Source of the DNA: an uncultured Lachnospiraceae bacterium
GTDB taxonomy: Bacteria > Bacillota > Clostridia > Lachnospirales > Lachnospiraceae
Direction of reading: 5' to 3'
Assembly: GCA_905201915.1 (NCBI GenBank)
Contig: CAJKQE010000022.1
Coordinates: 1-30,253, forward strand
Length of the DNA: 30,253 nt
The position numbers and the translations under genes are program-made. Positions 14,985-23,109 of this stretch are shown one piece after another. Each line of letters starts with the position of its first letter. Positions within the stretch are counted from its first letter, which is position 1. The notes under the pieces were generated by a model. It worked only from the letters and a program-made list of their open reading frames with translations, searched no databases and had not been told where the DNA came from.

Positions 14985-16298
14985 ATGGTTTATACGTGGA
15001 GTGAATTATTTTGGATTTTTTATATCTATTCCTTTATTGGATGGTGTGCGGGAGTCATTGCCAACGCTCTTCGCAGAAAGCGGTTTGTAAATACGGGATT
15101 TTTAAATATTCCTCTTTGTCCGATTTATGGAATTATTGGAGTTGCGTACTGTATTTTCTTGCCGGAGCTGACGAATAAAATTTTCTTTCTGTTTCTGGGA
15201 GGATGTGCCATTGCATTTATCATCATTGTGGTAACCAGTTTTATTTTGGAAAGGGCATTTAATACAAAGTGGTGGGATTATAGTAAGAGACGTTTTCAGT
15301 TTCAGGGATATTTGAGTTTTATCCATTTAATATTTTTTGGCGTCAGCGCTGTAGTATGTATGTGTTTTATCAATCCATTGCTGGTGAGATTGATGCATTT
15401 TATTCCGAGCCAGGTTTTGCTGGTTTTTGAGATTGTTTTCGGAATTATTTTGCTGATTGATACAATTTGTTGTGTGACAACAGTTCTGCAGATTAAACAT
15501 ACGATTAAGACACATAAGTTTGTGGATTATGTTCAGGGAGTTACAGAAAATTTTGGAAATGTACTGACAAAAAAAGTACAGCATAGAATGGAAAAAGCTT
15601 ATCCTAATATTGAGAAAGAGCGTATTATTCAGGCTGAAGAACCGAAGAAAGAGTCTAAAGTTTTTGCTGAAGGATGTTGTTTTTATAAAATCATAGGATT
15701 GTTTTTTATCGGAGCATTTTTAGGAGATGTTACGGAAACAATTTTTTGCCGTATTACAGCAGGCAGATGGATGAGCCGAAGCAGTGTTGTATATGGTCCG
15801 TTTAGTATTGTATGGGGACTTGGATGTGCTTGCTTGACTGCGTTTTTATATAAGTATAAGGATAAAAGCGATCGTTATATTTTCTTGTACGGAACAATTT
15901 TAGGCGGTGCTTATGAATATATCTGCAGCGTGTTTACTGAACTAGTATTTGGGACTGTTTTCTGGGATTACAGTAAAATCCCTTTTAACTTAGGAGGACG
16001 TATTAATCTTTTATTCTGTTTCTTCTGGGGAATTGCAGCAGTGGTATGGTTAAAGATTTTATATCCCATTTTTTCCGCTTGGATTGAAAAGCTGCCTAAA
16101 AGAGGTGGTAAATTTATTATGTGGGCAGCTATTGTGTTTATGATAATCAATATGCTGATTTCAGCTCTTGCTCTTTATCGTTACAATGACAGAATAGAAA
16201 ATCCTGTTCCGAAAAATAATCTGGAAAAGATTTTAGATGAGCGCTTTGATGATGAAAGACTGGACAGGATTTATCCCAATGCAAAGAGAGGAAGATAA
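14985..16298 (+). CDS. Putative ABC transporter permease, CmpB family, internally duplicated
   Basis: A 437-aa polytopic membrane protein of the ABC_trans_CmpB type (PF06541). The unit occurs twice: residues about 5-150 (F-I-G-W-C-A-G-V, then P-L-C-P-I-Y-G, W-W-D-Y-S) and about 230-390 (F-L-G-D-V-T-E-T, then V-Y-G-P-F-S, F-W-D-Y-S). Each copy brings several helices; a charged cytoplasmic linker (about 170-225) joins them. Despite the family name, no ATP-binding partner is nearby and the function is unknown. AGAGGAGAG precedes the ATG. The next gene starts 3 nt after the stop, so it is the first of three co-transcribed genes. Confidence 0.78.
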   Translation: MVYTWSELFWIFYIYSFIGWCAGVIANALRRKRFVNTGFLNIPLCPIYGIIGVAYCIFLPELTNKIFFLFLGGCAIAFIIIVVTSFILERAFNTKWWDYSKRRFQFQGYLSFIHLIFFGVSAVVCMCFINPLLVRLMHFIPSQVLLVFEIVFGIILLIDTICCVTTVLQIKHTIKTHKFVDYVQGVTENFGNVLTKKVQHRMEKAYPNIEKERIIQAEEPKKESKVFAEGCCFYKIIGLFFIGAFLGDVTETIFCRITAGRWMSRSSVVYGPFSIVWGLGCACLTAFLYKYKDKSDRYIFLYGTILGGAYEYICSVFTELVFGTVFWDYSKIPFNLGGRINLLFCFFWGIAAVVWLKILYPIFSAWIEKLPKRGGKFIMWAAIVFMIINMLISALALYRYNDRIENPVPKNNLEKILDERFDDERLDRIYPNAKRGR

Positions 16299-16301
16299 AA
16301 A

Positions 16302-16751
16302 ATGCATACCAATGAAATGACAGAGCTTATGAATATCTGTATGATTTATGATAATCATGGCAATGTATTGTTACAGAACAGGAGAAAGAAGAATTGGGCG
16401 GGAGTAGCATTTCCCGGTGGACATGTAGAAAAAGGAGAAGCCTTAGTGCCTTCCGTTATTCGGGAGATTAAAGAGGAAACAGGTCTTGATATTAAGGAAG
16501 TAAAACTTTGCGGAGTGAAGGAATGGTTTCAAGACGGTGTGCGCTGTATGGTATTCTTTTATAAGACAAATTGTTTTTCGGGAAATTTGCAGTCCTCTGA
16601 GGAAGGAGAGGTTTTCTGGGCTCCTATAGATAAGATTTCAGAGTATCCATTGGCAAAAGACTTTGAGAAAAATTTAGAATTGTTTCATTCAGAAGAAATC
16701 AGTGAGTTATTTTATGAAGCAGGCGAAAAACATATTTTGAAAAAATATTAG
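16302..16751 (+). CDS. Nudix hydrolase (MutT/8-oxo-dGTP diphosphatase-like)
   Basis: A 149-aa protein with a full Nudix box near residues 39-62: G-H-V-E-K-G-E, seven residues, then R-E-I-K-E-E-T-G-L, i.e. GX5EX7REUXEEXGU. It hydrolyses a nucleoside diphosphate linked to another group with Mg2+; F-P-G-G just before the box is typical of MutT-like house-cleaning enzymes, but the substrate cannot be read from the sequence. The start lies 3 nt after the CmpB-like gene and 11 nt separate it from the next gene, indicating one operon. Confidence 0.85.
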   Translation: MHTNEMTELMNICMIYDNHGNVLLQNRRKKNWAGVAFPGGHVEKGEALVPSVIREIKEETGLDIKEVKLCGVKEWFQDGVRCMVFFYKTNCFSGNLQSSEEGEVFWAPIDKISEYPLAKDFEKNLELFHSEEISELFYEAGEKHILKKY

Positions 16752-16762
16752 GAGGGTTTTCA

Positions 16763-17281
16763 ATGAGAGAATTGTTAGTAGTTGTGGATATGCAGACAGA
16801 TTTTGTGGACGGAGCTTTAGGCACAAAGGAAGCTCAAAATATTGTGGAAAATGTGGTTTCTAAGGTCAAATCAGCGAAAGAATGTGGAAAAGATATTATT
16901 TTTACCATGGATACGCATCAGGAAAATTATTTGGAAACGCAGGAAGGAAAGAAGCTTCCGGTTGTTCATTGCATAAAAGGAAGTAAAGGATGGGAAATTA
17001 TTCCGGAACTTCAGGAATTGACAAAAGACTGCATGATGGTGGAAAAGCCTTCTTTTGGGAGTACGCAACTGGCACATATTGCAGCCAGAGGACAGTATGA
17101 AAAAATTGAACTTGTCGGACTGTGTACAGATATTTGCGTAATTTCCAACGCTATGATATTGAAATCTTCACTTCCTGAGGCAGAGATTTCTGTAGATGCC
17201 AATTGTTGTGCAGGGGTATCACCGGAAAGTCATAGAAATGCTTTAGAAGCAATGAAAATGTGTCAGATAGAAATAGTGTAG
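16763..17281 (+). CDS. Isochorismatase-family cysteine hydrolase (nicotinamidase-like)
   Basis: A 172-aa protein with the family's catalytic triad: D9 in V-V-D-M-Q-T-D-F, K95 in E-K-P-S-F-G, and C125 in L-C-T-D-I-C-V. D50 and H52 (T-M-D-T-H) match the metal-binding part of nicotinamidases. The enzyme would hydrolyse an amide such as nicotinamide, feeding NAD salvage, but relatives act on other small molecules. AGGAGGG lies before the ATG. It is the last gene of the operon that begins with the CmpB-like protein. No clear terminator is seen before the type I toxin promoter at 17288. Confidence 0.82.
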   Translation: MRELLVVVDMQTDFVDGALGTKEAQNIVENVVSKVKSAKECGKDIIFTMDTHQENYLETQEGKKLPVVHCIKGSKGWEIIPELQELTKDCMMVEKPSFGSTQLAHIAARGQYEKIELVGLCTDICVISNAMILKSSLPEAEISVDANCCAGVSPESHRNALEAMKMCQIEIV

Positions 17282-17287
17282 AACTAA

Positions 17288-17316
17288 TTGTAAATGCATG
17301 TAAAGAATGGTAGAAT
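17288..17316 (+). promoter_or_regulatory. Promoter of the holin-like toxin
   Basis: TTGTAA (17288-17293), a 17-nt spacer and TAGAAT (17311-17316). Transcription would begin near 17323 and give a 5' leader of about 65 nt before the small toxin frame. Confidence 0.55.
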
Positions 17317-17388
17317 ATTGTGTAAGAACAATCGTGTCGCAGGGTGGCTGACCTTCATTTTATGATACATAGAATGGGGGTGGTGCTG

Positions 17389-17475
17389 ATGAAACATTTT
17401 GATTTTAAAGACCTTATGGCTTTCGGAATGTTTGTTTTAGCATTACTGACATTCGTTTTTACGTTTTGTAAGTAG
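17389..17475 (+). CDS. Type I toxin, 28-aa holin-like membrane peptide
   Basis: A very short gene that standard callers miss. The 28-residue peptide starts M-K-H-F-D-F-K-D-L-M and continues as one membrane helix (about residues 9-26) ending F-T-F-C-K. This is the pattern of putative holin-like toxins (Hol_Tox, PF16935) of type I toxin-antitoxin systems, which damage the membrane when overproduced. A strong, unusual binding site GGGGGTGGT (17376-17384) precedes the ATG. Downstream are a hairpin, a terminator and a divergent strong promoter that would make an antisense RNA over the 3' end of the message. Family membership is inferred from size, helix and gene layout, since so short a peptide gives little sequence evidence. 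Confidence 0.7.
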   Translation: MKHFDFKDLMAFGMFVLALLTFVFTFCK

Positions 17476-17487
17476 TGTTTTAAGCAT

Positions 17488-17576
17488 AGAAAAACCACCC
17501 ATTGAACTTTGGCCGAGTCTCTTGGGTGGTAATCCATAGATTAAAAGGTCAACCCCTTGTGGGCGGTTGTTCTTTT
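17488..17576 (-). ncRNA. Antisense antitoxin RNA of the type I system
   Basis: On the minus strand a strong promoter (17583-17611) would start an RNA near 17576. It runs toward the toxin gene and ends at the stem ACCACCCA/TGGGTGGT (17523-17530 with 17494-17501), which on this strand is followed by TTTTT. The RNA would be about 90 nt and fully complementary to the 3' untranslated part of the toxin message. Its ACCACCC is also complementary to the toxin's ribosome binding site. Confidence 0.65.
17494..17530 (-). terminator. Terminator of the antisense RNA
   Basis: An 8-bp perfect stem (17494-17501 with 17523-17530) with a 21-nt loop, followed on the minus strand by TTTTT (17494-17490). On the plus strand no T run follows, so it does not stop the toxin message. 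Confidence 0.65.
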
Positions 17577-17580
17577 TTCT
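17549..17580 (+). terminator. Terminator of the toxin message
   Basis: A CAACC...GGTTG hairpin with a short inner stem and a bulged C (about 17550-17569) is followed by TTCTTTTTTCT. This would end the toxin message about 100 nt after its stop codon. Confidence 0.65.
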
Positions 17581-17582
17581 TT

Positions 17583-17611
17583 ATTATAAGCTGAATGGAA
17601 GGATTTTTCAA
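17583..17611 (-). promoter_or_regulatory. Strong promoter of the antisense RNA
   Basis: On the minus strand TTGAAA (17606-17611), an exact 17-nt spacer and a perfect TATAAT (17583-17588). It is stronger than the toxin promoter, as expected for an antitoxin RNA. Confidence 0.7.
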
Positions 17612-17642
17612 CCTTTAGTAATGATTTAAATAAATATTCTTT

Positions 17643-19880
17643 CTATTGTTTTAGAAAAGTTATCTCAGCTGTGAATAAGTCAGCGTCTGTAGAAATTTCC
17701 AATCGGCCGCCCTGCAGTTCTGTAAAGCTTTTTGCAATGGCAAGACCAAGGCCGCTGCCTTCTGTATTTCTGGACACATCTCCTCTTACAAAGCGTTCTG
17801 TAATTTCATTTGGGTTGAAATTCAGCTCTGTGGCAGAGATGTTTTTCATAATGATTTTTACATGATTTTCTGTATTTTCCATAGTAACATATACTCGTGT
17901 TCGGGGCATTGCATATTTTGTAATATTTACAATCAGATTTTCAAACACACGATAAGTTCTCTGGCTGTCCAGAGGCAGGATGACTTTTTCTTCCGGAAGC
18001 TGCCAGCGGAAAATCAAATCTGTTGCATCAATTTTATCCTGAAGCTCCAGTTTTACTTGCCGCATAAGGCTGACAATATCAACATCCATAATGTTTAAAG
18101 TGACGGTTTTGCTTGTTGCTTTGCTGACTTCAAATAAATCTTCAATCAAGACTTTTAACCGGTTTGCTTTTGTATCCAGTATTTCAGTATATTTGCGTCT
18201 GTCTTCTTCTGATAAATTTTCATTTTTCAAAAGGTCAACATAAGTGATAATTGCTGTAAGCGGAGTTTTCAAATCATGAGAAACATTGGTAATTAAATCA
18301 GTTTTCATTTTTGTGCTTTTTACTTCTTCATCTACTGCTTTTTTAAATCCGGTTTGGATTTTGCCGATTTCATCACGGAATGGTTCAAATATACCTAAAT
18401 CTTCAGGAATTGTACCATTTAAGTTTCCTTTTGCCAGTTCATTGGTTGCTTCTAATAAGAGCTGGTACTGGTCTTGGATTTTTCTCAAATACTTTCTGAG
18501 AAGGAAGAACAGTACAACGGAGTAGGCGATTAAAACACCAATTCCCCAGAACCAGAATAAACTGATAAAACCTAAAATAATAAAGTTGATTAGAATAACT
18601 TTAAATAAAATTCTGTTCGTGTTTCCCCGAAGGTCTATATGAAGTAAAGAGTGAATAACTTTTTCTATCTGTTTTTTGAGCCATGGATATATGCGGTAAA
18701 TGAGAACATTTTCTTTTATATAAGTTTTGGGACCCAGAATAAAAATTCTGCGGGCACAGCCGGCAGCCCAGTAACAGGTAGCAAAGATACCAATCCAGCC
18801 CAATAATCCCCATAAATATTGCAGGGTATTAGCAAAAAATTCAGGAGAGCCGATACTGGTCAATACATTGTAAATTGCCTGCTGACTGAGATTATTGGAG
18901 TTGTATGCTACAGCCATAGCCAGGGTAATAACTGTACAGGATACAGCGAATACAATTTCAAATGGTACTGCAAATATTTTTTCTTTTTTCCAGTTGAAAA
19001 ACGGAAAAGATGGAAGAATAAAGGCAATAATGGATACAATTCCCATCAGTGTTGCTAAGACAACAGCCAAATCATCTTCAGTGTTTCTCTCATAATAGTC
19101 AGTCTGGTGAATAAATTGAGGCTGTGCGCTTTTTAACGCTTTTAAATTTTCAGTTGTCATGGCAAAATAGTAAATTCTGTTCTGGGGTTTTTGGAATTCT
19201 TTGTTGTAGTCATAGTTTTCGTCATATTCAGAAGCAGGATTGGATTTTGCACTTTTATTTAAAACTTGTGAAGTATTAGTTTTCTCATGGGAAAGAAAAC
19301 TGGTGAAAGTAATATTTCCGCTTTCTCCATAGCCGATTGCACCTAGAAATGCATAATCACAGTCTGTATCTAAAACATTATTTTCTTGATAATTTGATAA
19401 AAGAGAAGATAAAGAATTTTCTTCTTTATCAGAACCTCTATTGCTGTCTAGAATTTCTTCGCTTTGAGCGTCCATAACTTCGTATTCTATATAAGGGCGA
19501 AGAAAAGTAAAACGATGATTCCATTCGTTGTATTGATCATTTAAGTCATCAGAAGCCCATTCCCGTGACTCATCATGGCTATAATCGCTTTCATCTTCGT
19601 CATCGGACGCCTCATGCTCCCCATAAGGGAAGAAAATATCAAAAGGTATCAGTGTTGTCTGATTTTCCCCTTGAACTTCTTCTGCGTGAAGAACATAGCT
19701 GCTTTCTACCAGAAGGTCCGGCAGATTGGAGGATGAAAATGGAAAGCTATATCCATCTGCTCCTCGCTGTTGTTTAATGTAATGTGGTCTTATAATCATC
19801 ATTGCCAGAGAGGGCAGGAGTATTACAAGACATACAATAATAAGGGTTATTTTATGATAGTTTTTCGATTTTATATCCAA
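17643..19880 (-). CDS. Sensor histidine kinase with large acidic extracellular region
   Basis: A 745-aa membrane kinase. One helix (about 11-30) leads to a ~240-residue outside domain with a very acidic stretch near 85-120 (repeated D/E). About four to six more membrane helices follow between 271 and 465, then a HAMP-like linker, the HisKA dimer domain with the phospho-acceptor H535 in N-V-S-H-D-L-K-T-P, and a HATPase domain with G-S-G-L-G-L-A-I-A-K. It pairs with the response regulator whose gene overlaps it by 29 nt. The only possible start in the open frame is TTG at 19880, with AGGTGG about 9 nt upstream. The signal is unknown. No good terminator is seen, so its transcript could run antisense into the type I toxin locus. 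Confidence 0.85.
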   Translation of the reverse strand: MDIKSKNYHKITLIIVCLVILLPSLAMMIIRPHYIKQQRGADGYSFPFSSSNLPDLLVESSYVLHAEEVQGENQTTLIPFDIFFPYGEHEASDDEDESDYSHDESREWASDDLNDQYNEWNHRFTFLRPYIEYEVMDAQSEEILDSNRGSDKEENSLSSLLSNYQENNVLDTDCDYAFLGAIGYGESGNITFTSFLSHEKTNTSQVLNKSAKSNPASEYDENYDYNKEFQKPQNRIYYFAMTTENLKALKSAQPQFIHQTDYYERNTEDDLAVVLATLMGIVSIIAFILPSFPFFNWKKEKIFAVPFEIVFAVSCTVITLAMAVAYNSNNLSQQAIYNVLTSIGSPEFFANTLQYLWGLLGWIGIFATCYWAAGCARRIFILGPKTYIKENVLIYRIYPWLKKQIEKVIHSLLHIDLRGNTNRILFKVILINFIILGFISLFWFWGIGVLIAYSVVLFFLLRKYLRKIQDQYQLLLEATNELAKGNLNGTIPEDLGIFEPFRDEIGKIQTGFKKAVDEEVKSTKMKTDLITNVSHDLKTPLTAIITYVDLLKNENLSEEDRRKYTEILDTKANRLKVLIEDLFEVSKATSKTVTLNIMDVDIVSLMRQVKLELQDKIDATDLIFRWQLPEEKVILPLDSQRTYRVFENLIVNITKYAMPRTRVYVTMENTENHVKIIMKNISATELNFNPNEITERFVRGDVSRNTEGSGLGLAIAKSFTELQGGRLEISTDADLFTAEITFLKQ

Positions 19881-20565
19881 CTCCCCACACCACCTTTAAA
19901 TATTTTGGTTCCTTCGGATTAATCTCGATTTTCTCACGAATATTTCTTACGTGAACCATAACGGTTTCTGTGTTGATTGCCCGTTCATTCCATACACGTT
20001 CGTAAATTTCATCAGCTGAGAATACTCTGCCCGGATTTTTTATAAGTAACAGAAGAATTTTAAATTCCATAGGAGTCATTTTTACAGGTGTATCATCTAC
20101 CCGTACTTCAAAAGTATTTTCATTGACTTCCAAACCGCCGATAGTATAAATGGCGTCTGTATGTTCACTTTCCTTTGCCTGGAGTTTTTCCATAAACTTG
20201 CGGTATCTGCGCATCTGTGAATTTACCCTTGCCATAAGCTCCATAGGAGTAAAAGGTTTTGTAACGTAATCATCTGCACCGATGTTCAATCCCATAATTT
20301 TATCTACTTCTTCAGATTTTGCAGAAAGCATAATTATAGGGAAATCGTGTTTTTCTCTTAATTTAATGGTCATAGTAATACCATCCATGCGCGGCATCAT
20401 AATATCTACAATGGCAAGATGAATTTCTTCCTTTTCTACAACCTCTAGTCCTTCGATACCATCTGCTGCCATGAAAACTTCATAGCCCTGACTTTTTAGG
20501 TAGATAGCAACGCCTTCACGAATATCCTTGTCATCTTCTACAATTAAAATATGATTCATTTCCAT
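19852..20565 (-). CDS. OmpR/PhoB-family response regulator
   Basis: A 237-aa two-domain regulator. The receiver domain (about 1-125) has the acidic pair E10/D11/D12, the phosphorylated D54 in V-D-I-M-M-P-R-M-D-G, the T/S in M-L-S-A-K and K-P-F. The winged helix (about 140-235) has T-P-M-E-F-K-I-L-L-L-L and V-H-V-R-N-I-R-E-K-I with G-V-G-Y-K-I at the end. It would bind DNA when phosphorylated by the kinase encoded next. CAGGAG lies before the ATG at 20565 (an in-frame ATG two codons later is also possible). No strong promoter is obvious upstream; the TA-rich region at 20590-20640 probably holds it. Confidence 0.92.
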   Translation of the reverse strand: MEMNHILIVEDDKDIREGVAIYLKSQGYEVFMAADGIEGLEVVEKEEIHLAIVDIMMPRMDGITMTIKLREKHDFPIIMLSAKSEEVDKIMGLNIGADDYVTKPFTPMELMARVNSQMRRYRKFMEKLQAKESEHTDAIYTIGGLEVNENTFEVRVDDTPVKMTPMEFKILLLLIKNPGRVFSADEIYERVWNERAINTETVMVHVRNIREKIEINPKEPKYLKVVWGVGYKIEKLS

Positions 20566-20650
20566 GATGTTTTCTCCTGTTCCTCTGTCTGTAACAGATA
20601 TTAAAATATAAATATAAAAAGTGATGTGTAAAAAAATATAAGAATTTCTA

Positions 20651-20690
20651 AAGAAAACCTTCGCAAATTATATAGTACAAAATGCGAAGG
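20651..20690 (-). terminator. Intrinsic terminator of the aroC operon
   Basis: CCTTCGCA and TGCGAAGG (20683-20690 with 20658-20665) form an 8-bp stem. On the minus strand it is followed by TTTTCTTT. It lies 10 nt after the aroC stop and separates that operon from the two-component genes. Confidence 0.75.
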
Positions 20691-20699
20691 CCTTAAATA

Positions 20700-21803
20700 T
20701 TATTTCTGAAAGAATTCTTTGATTTTGTCCAACCGAGTAGTCATACTTGCCAACATAAAATCTAAGATTACCAGTGCTGCCATGGATTCTACTACCACAA
20801 CGGCTCTTGGGACAATAATCGGGTCGTGTCTTCCGTGAATTTCAATTTCAATATTTTCTCCCTGACGATTTACAGTCTTTTGTGGGGCTGCAATAGAAGG
20901 AGTTGGTTTAAAGGCAGCGCGAAATACAATGTCGCAGCCATCGCTCATTCCCCCTGTAATACCACCGGAATGGTTGCTGTATTTTTGGCGGCAGCCCTTT
21001 TCATCTACATAGTAGCCGTCATTATTCTGTAAACCTGTAGAGTCTGCAACATTCATACCATCTCCGATTTCAAAACCTTTTACAGCTCCAATCGAGAAGA
21101 TTGCTTTTGCAAGAGCAGCATCCAGCTTTTCAAAAGCAGGTTCACCAATTCCGGCAGGAACACCGCTTATGATACACTCCACCATACCTCCTGAAGAGTT
21201 ACATTCCTTCATACATTGCTCAAGGTAATTCTGTGCTTTTTCGGCTGCCTGAGCGTCCGGCATGTAAAGAGGATTTTTTTGAATTTCTTCTTTGTTAAAG
21301 TTATTTGGATTAATTGTCACAGGACCTATGGCGCTGGTATAGGCACAGATAGAAATCCCCAGTTCTTTTAAAAGCTTTGAAGCCACAGCACCGGCAGCAA
21401 CTCTGCCAATGGTTTCTCTGCCTGAGGAACGACCACCTCCGCGATAATCACGAAAACCATATTTGATATCATAATTTAAGTCTGCATGACCGGGACGGTA
21501 ATACTGTGCGATTTCACTGTAATCTTTGGAACGCTGATCTTTGTTGTGAACCATCAAAGAAATCGGTGTACCGGTAGTTTTTCCTTCAAATACACCGGAC
21601 AAAATTTCTACAGCATCATCTTCCTGGCGTTTAGTTGTATAACGGGATTGTCCCGGCTTTCTGCGATTAAGATATTCCTGAATATCTTCTTCACTAAGAG
21701 GAAGACCGGCAGGACACCCGTCAATGATAACACCAATTCCTTTTCCGTGGGACTCTCCCCAAGTACTTACACGGAATATATTTCCTAATGTAGAACCATA
21801 CAT
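20700..21803 (-). CDS. aroC: Chorismate synthase
   Basis: A 367-aa enzyme of normal length. It converts EPSP to chorismate, the last step of the shikimate pathway, using reduced FMN. Signatures: G-E-S-H-G near residue 17, R-R-K-P-G-Q near 48, R-P-G-H-A-D near 104, and F-R-D-Y-R-G-G-G-R-S-S-G-R-E-T near 117-131. It is the last gene of a four-gene minus-strand operon whose other members (DUF1294, asparaginase, methyltransferase) have no obvious shikimate role. GAGGAGGG precedes the ATG and a terminator follows. Confidence 0.97.
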   Translation of the reverse strand: MYGSTLGNIFRVSTWGESHGKGIGVIIDGCPAGLPLSEEDIQEYLNRRKPGQSRYTTKRQEDDAVEILSGVFEGKTTGTPISLMVHNKDQRSKDYSEIAQYYRPGHADLNYDIKYGFRDYRGGGRSSGRETIGRVAAGAVASKLLKELGISICAYTSAIGPVTINPNNFNKEEIQKNPLYMPDAQAAEKAQNYLEQCMKECNSSGGMVECIISGVPAGIGEPAFEKLDAALAKAIFSIGAVKGFEIGDGMNVADSTGLQNNDGYYVDEKGCRQKYSNHSGGITGGMSDGCDIVFRAAFKPTPSIAAPQKTVNRQGENIEIEIHGRHDPIIVPRAVVVVESMAALVILDFMLASMTTRLDKIKEFFQK

Positions 21804-21821
21804 AAATAACCCTCCTCTAAA

Positions 21822-22094
21822 TTAAAAAACAGTGTAAGCTACAACGGCGGCAATTGCCTGCAAAAGCAGTATAACAGGAAGCCCTATGGTAAATTTTGGA
21901 TGTTTCGTTTTATGACGGAACAGGCGCATACCACAGATAGCTCCCAGAGAACCGCCGCATACTGCAATACCTAAAAGTGTGTTTTCTGATATTCTCCATT
22001 GATGCGTTTTCGCTTTTTGTTTGTCAACACCAAAGCAGATAAATGCCAGTATGTTGACAGCGACTAAGTACATCATAATATTTTTAACAATCAA
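21822..22094 (-). CDS. DUF1294 family membrane protein
   Basis: A 90-aa protein with the DUF1294 pattern: F-G-V-D-K-Q-K-A between the first two helices, W-R-I-S-E-N-T-L-L, G-G-S-L-G-A and R-H-K-T-K-H-P-K-F before the last helix. Three membrane helices are visible. The function is unknown. It starts 4 nt after the asparaginase stop and lies 18 nt before aroC, so it is clearly co-transcribed. Confidence 0.82.
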   Translation of the reverse strand: MIVKNIMMYLVAVNILAFICFGVDKQKAKTHQWRISENTLLGIAVCGGSLGAICGMRLFRHKTKHPKFTIGLPVILLLQAIAAVVAYTVF

Positions 22095-22098
22095 TTTT

Positions 22099-23109
22099 TT
22101 ACTCCTTTGTGCTTGTCAGATTGATTTCACCTGCAAGATTTTTGTAGAACATTTCTTCAATCTTTTTTCTTTCCCAGTGTTTTCCTAAAATCCACATAAC
22201 TTTTGTAACAACTGCCTCTGTGCTCATGTCATAAGCTTCAAAGACACCCACTTCCAGAGCAGCTTTTCCTGTTTCATAGAGGGAAAGATTGCTTCCTTCA
22301 TAAGGACACTGGCTTTTCACAACCACAATCATTCCTTTCTGGATAACATCTCTTAAATCATTCATAACTTCAGAAGACAGGGAAGGAATTCCACCCATTC
22401 CAAAAGCTTCAATAATCAGTCCGCGATAGCCCTGTTCATAAAGAAATTGAAAAATTTTTCCGTCAAATCCGGGAACCAATTTAATAAGGAAAACTTTTTC
22501 CTCTAAACGACGTTCCAGCACACAGCTTCCGGTAGGTCCGGGAATGTAAGAACGCTGAATGTCCAATCCACGGGAATTGATTTCGCCCACATAAGGATAG
22601 TTAATACTTTCAAAAGCATGAAAACTGGTAGTACGTACCTTGGAAGCTCTTGTTCCCAGAATGACTTTGCGATTAAAGGCGAGGAAAATGCCAGGCATTC
22701 CACTTCCTGCCATGTGGATGGCACAGCGACAGTTTTCTACGGCATCTGCCAGAGGATTTAAAATAGAAAGCTGGCTGCCGGTAATCACCACTGGGATTGG
22801 AATATTTAAAAGCATAAAAGACAGGGCAGAAGCTGTGTAGGCCATAGTATCTGTACCATGAAAAATAACAATTCCATCATAAGAGGTATATTTTTCATAA
22901 ATGGTTTCTGCCATAGTCTGCCAGTTGGAGGGTTGTATATTCGCACTGTCCAACTGGAAAAGTTCGTAAAAATCTACATCATATAAATTGGTGATATCTG
23001 AAATATAAGATAAGATATCATTGCTGGAGAGCCCGGGAACCAGTCCTTTTTCATTTTGCACACAGGCAAGTGTGCCGCCGGTGGTAATAATTAAAATTTT
23101 CTTTTTCAT
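22099..23109 (-). CDS. ansA: Type I (cytoplasmic) L-asparaginase
   Basis: A 336-aa enzyme that hydrolyses asparagine to aspartate and ammonia. The first catalytic threonine is in T-T-G-G-T (near residue 11). The second site is H-G-T-D-T-M-A-Y-T-A (near 84-93), with K in A-S-K-V-R-T near 160. No signal peptide is present, which fits the cytoplasmic AnsA type. Its start codon overlaps the stop of the methyltransferase gene (TAATG), indicating translational coupling. Confidence 0.9.
   Translation of the reverse strand: MKKKILIITTGGTLACVQNEKGLVPGLSSNDILSYISDITNLYDVDFYELFQLDSANIQPSNWQTMAETIYEKYTSYDGIVIFHGTDTMAYTASALSFMLLNIPIPVVITGSQLSILNPLADAVENCRCAIHMAGSGMPGIFLAFNRKVILGTRASKVRTTSFHAFESINYPYVGEINSRGLDIQRSYIPGPTGSCVLERRLEEKVFLIKLVPGFDGKIFQFLYEQGYRGLIIEAFGMGGIPSLSSEVMNDLRDVIQKGMIVVVKSQCPYEGSNLSLYETGKAALEVGVFEAYDMSTEAVVTKVMWILGKHWERKKIEEMFYKNLAGEINLTSTKE

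Noticed and set aside
17355..17537. 60-aa minus-strand gene opposite the type I toxin
   Set aside because: It lacks a ribosome binding site and runs through the antisense RNA hairpin; the plus-strand toxin and antisense RNA explain the region better.
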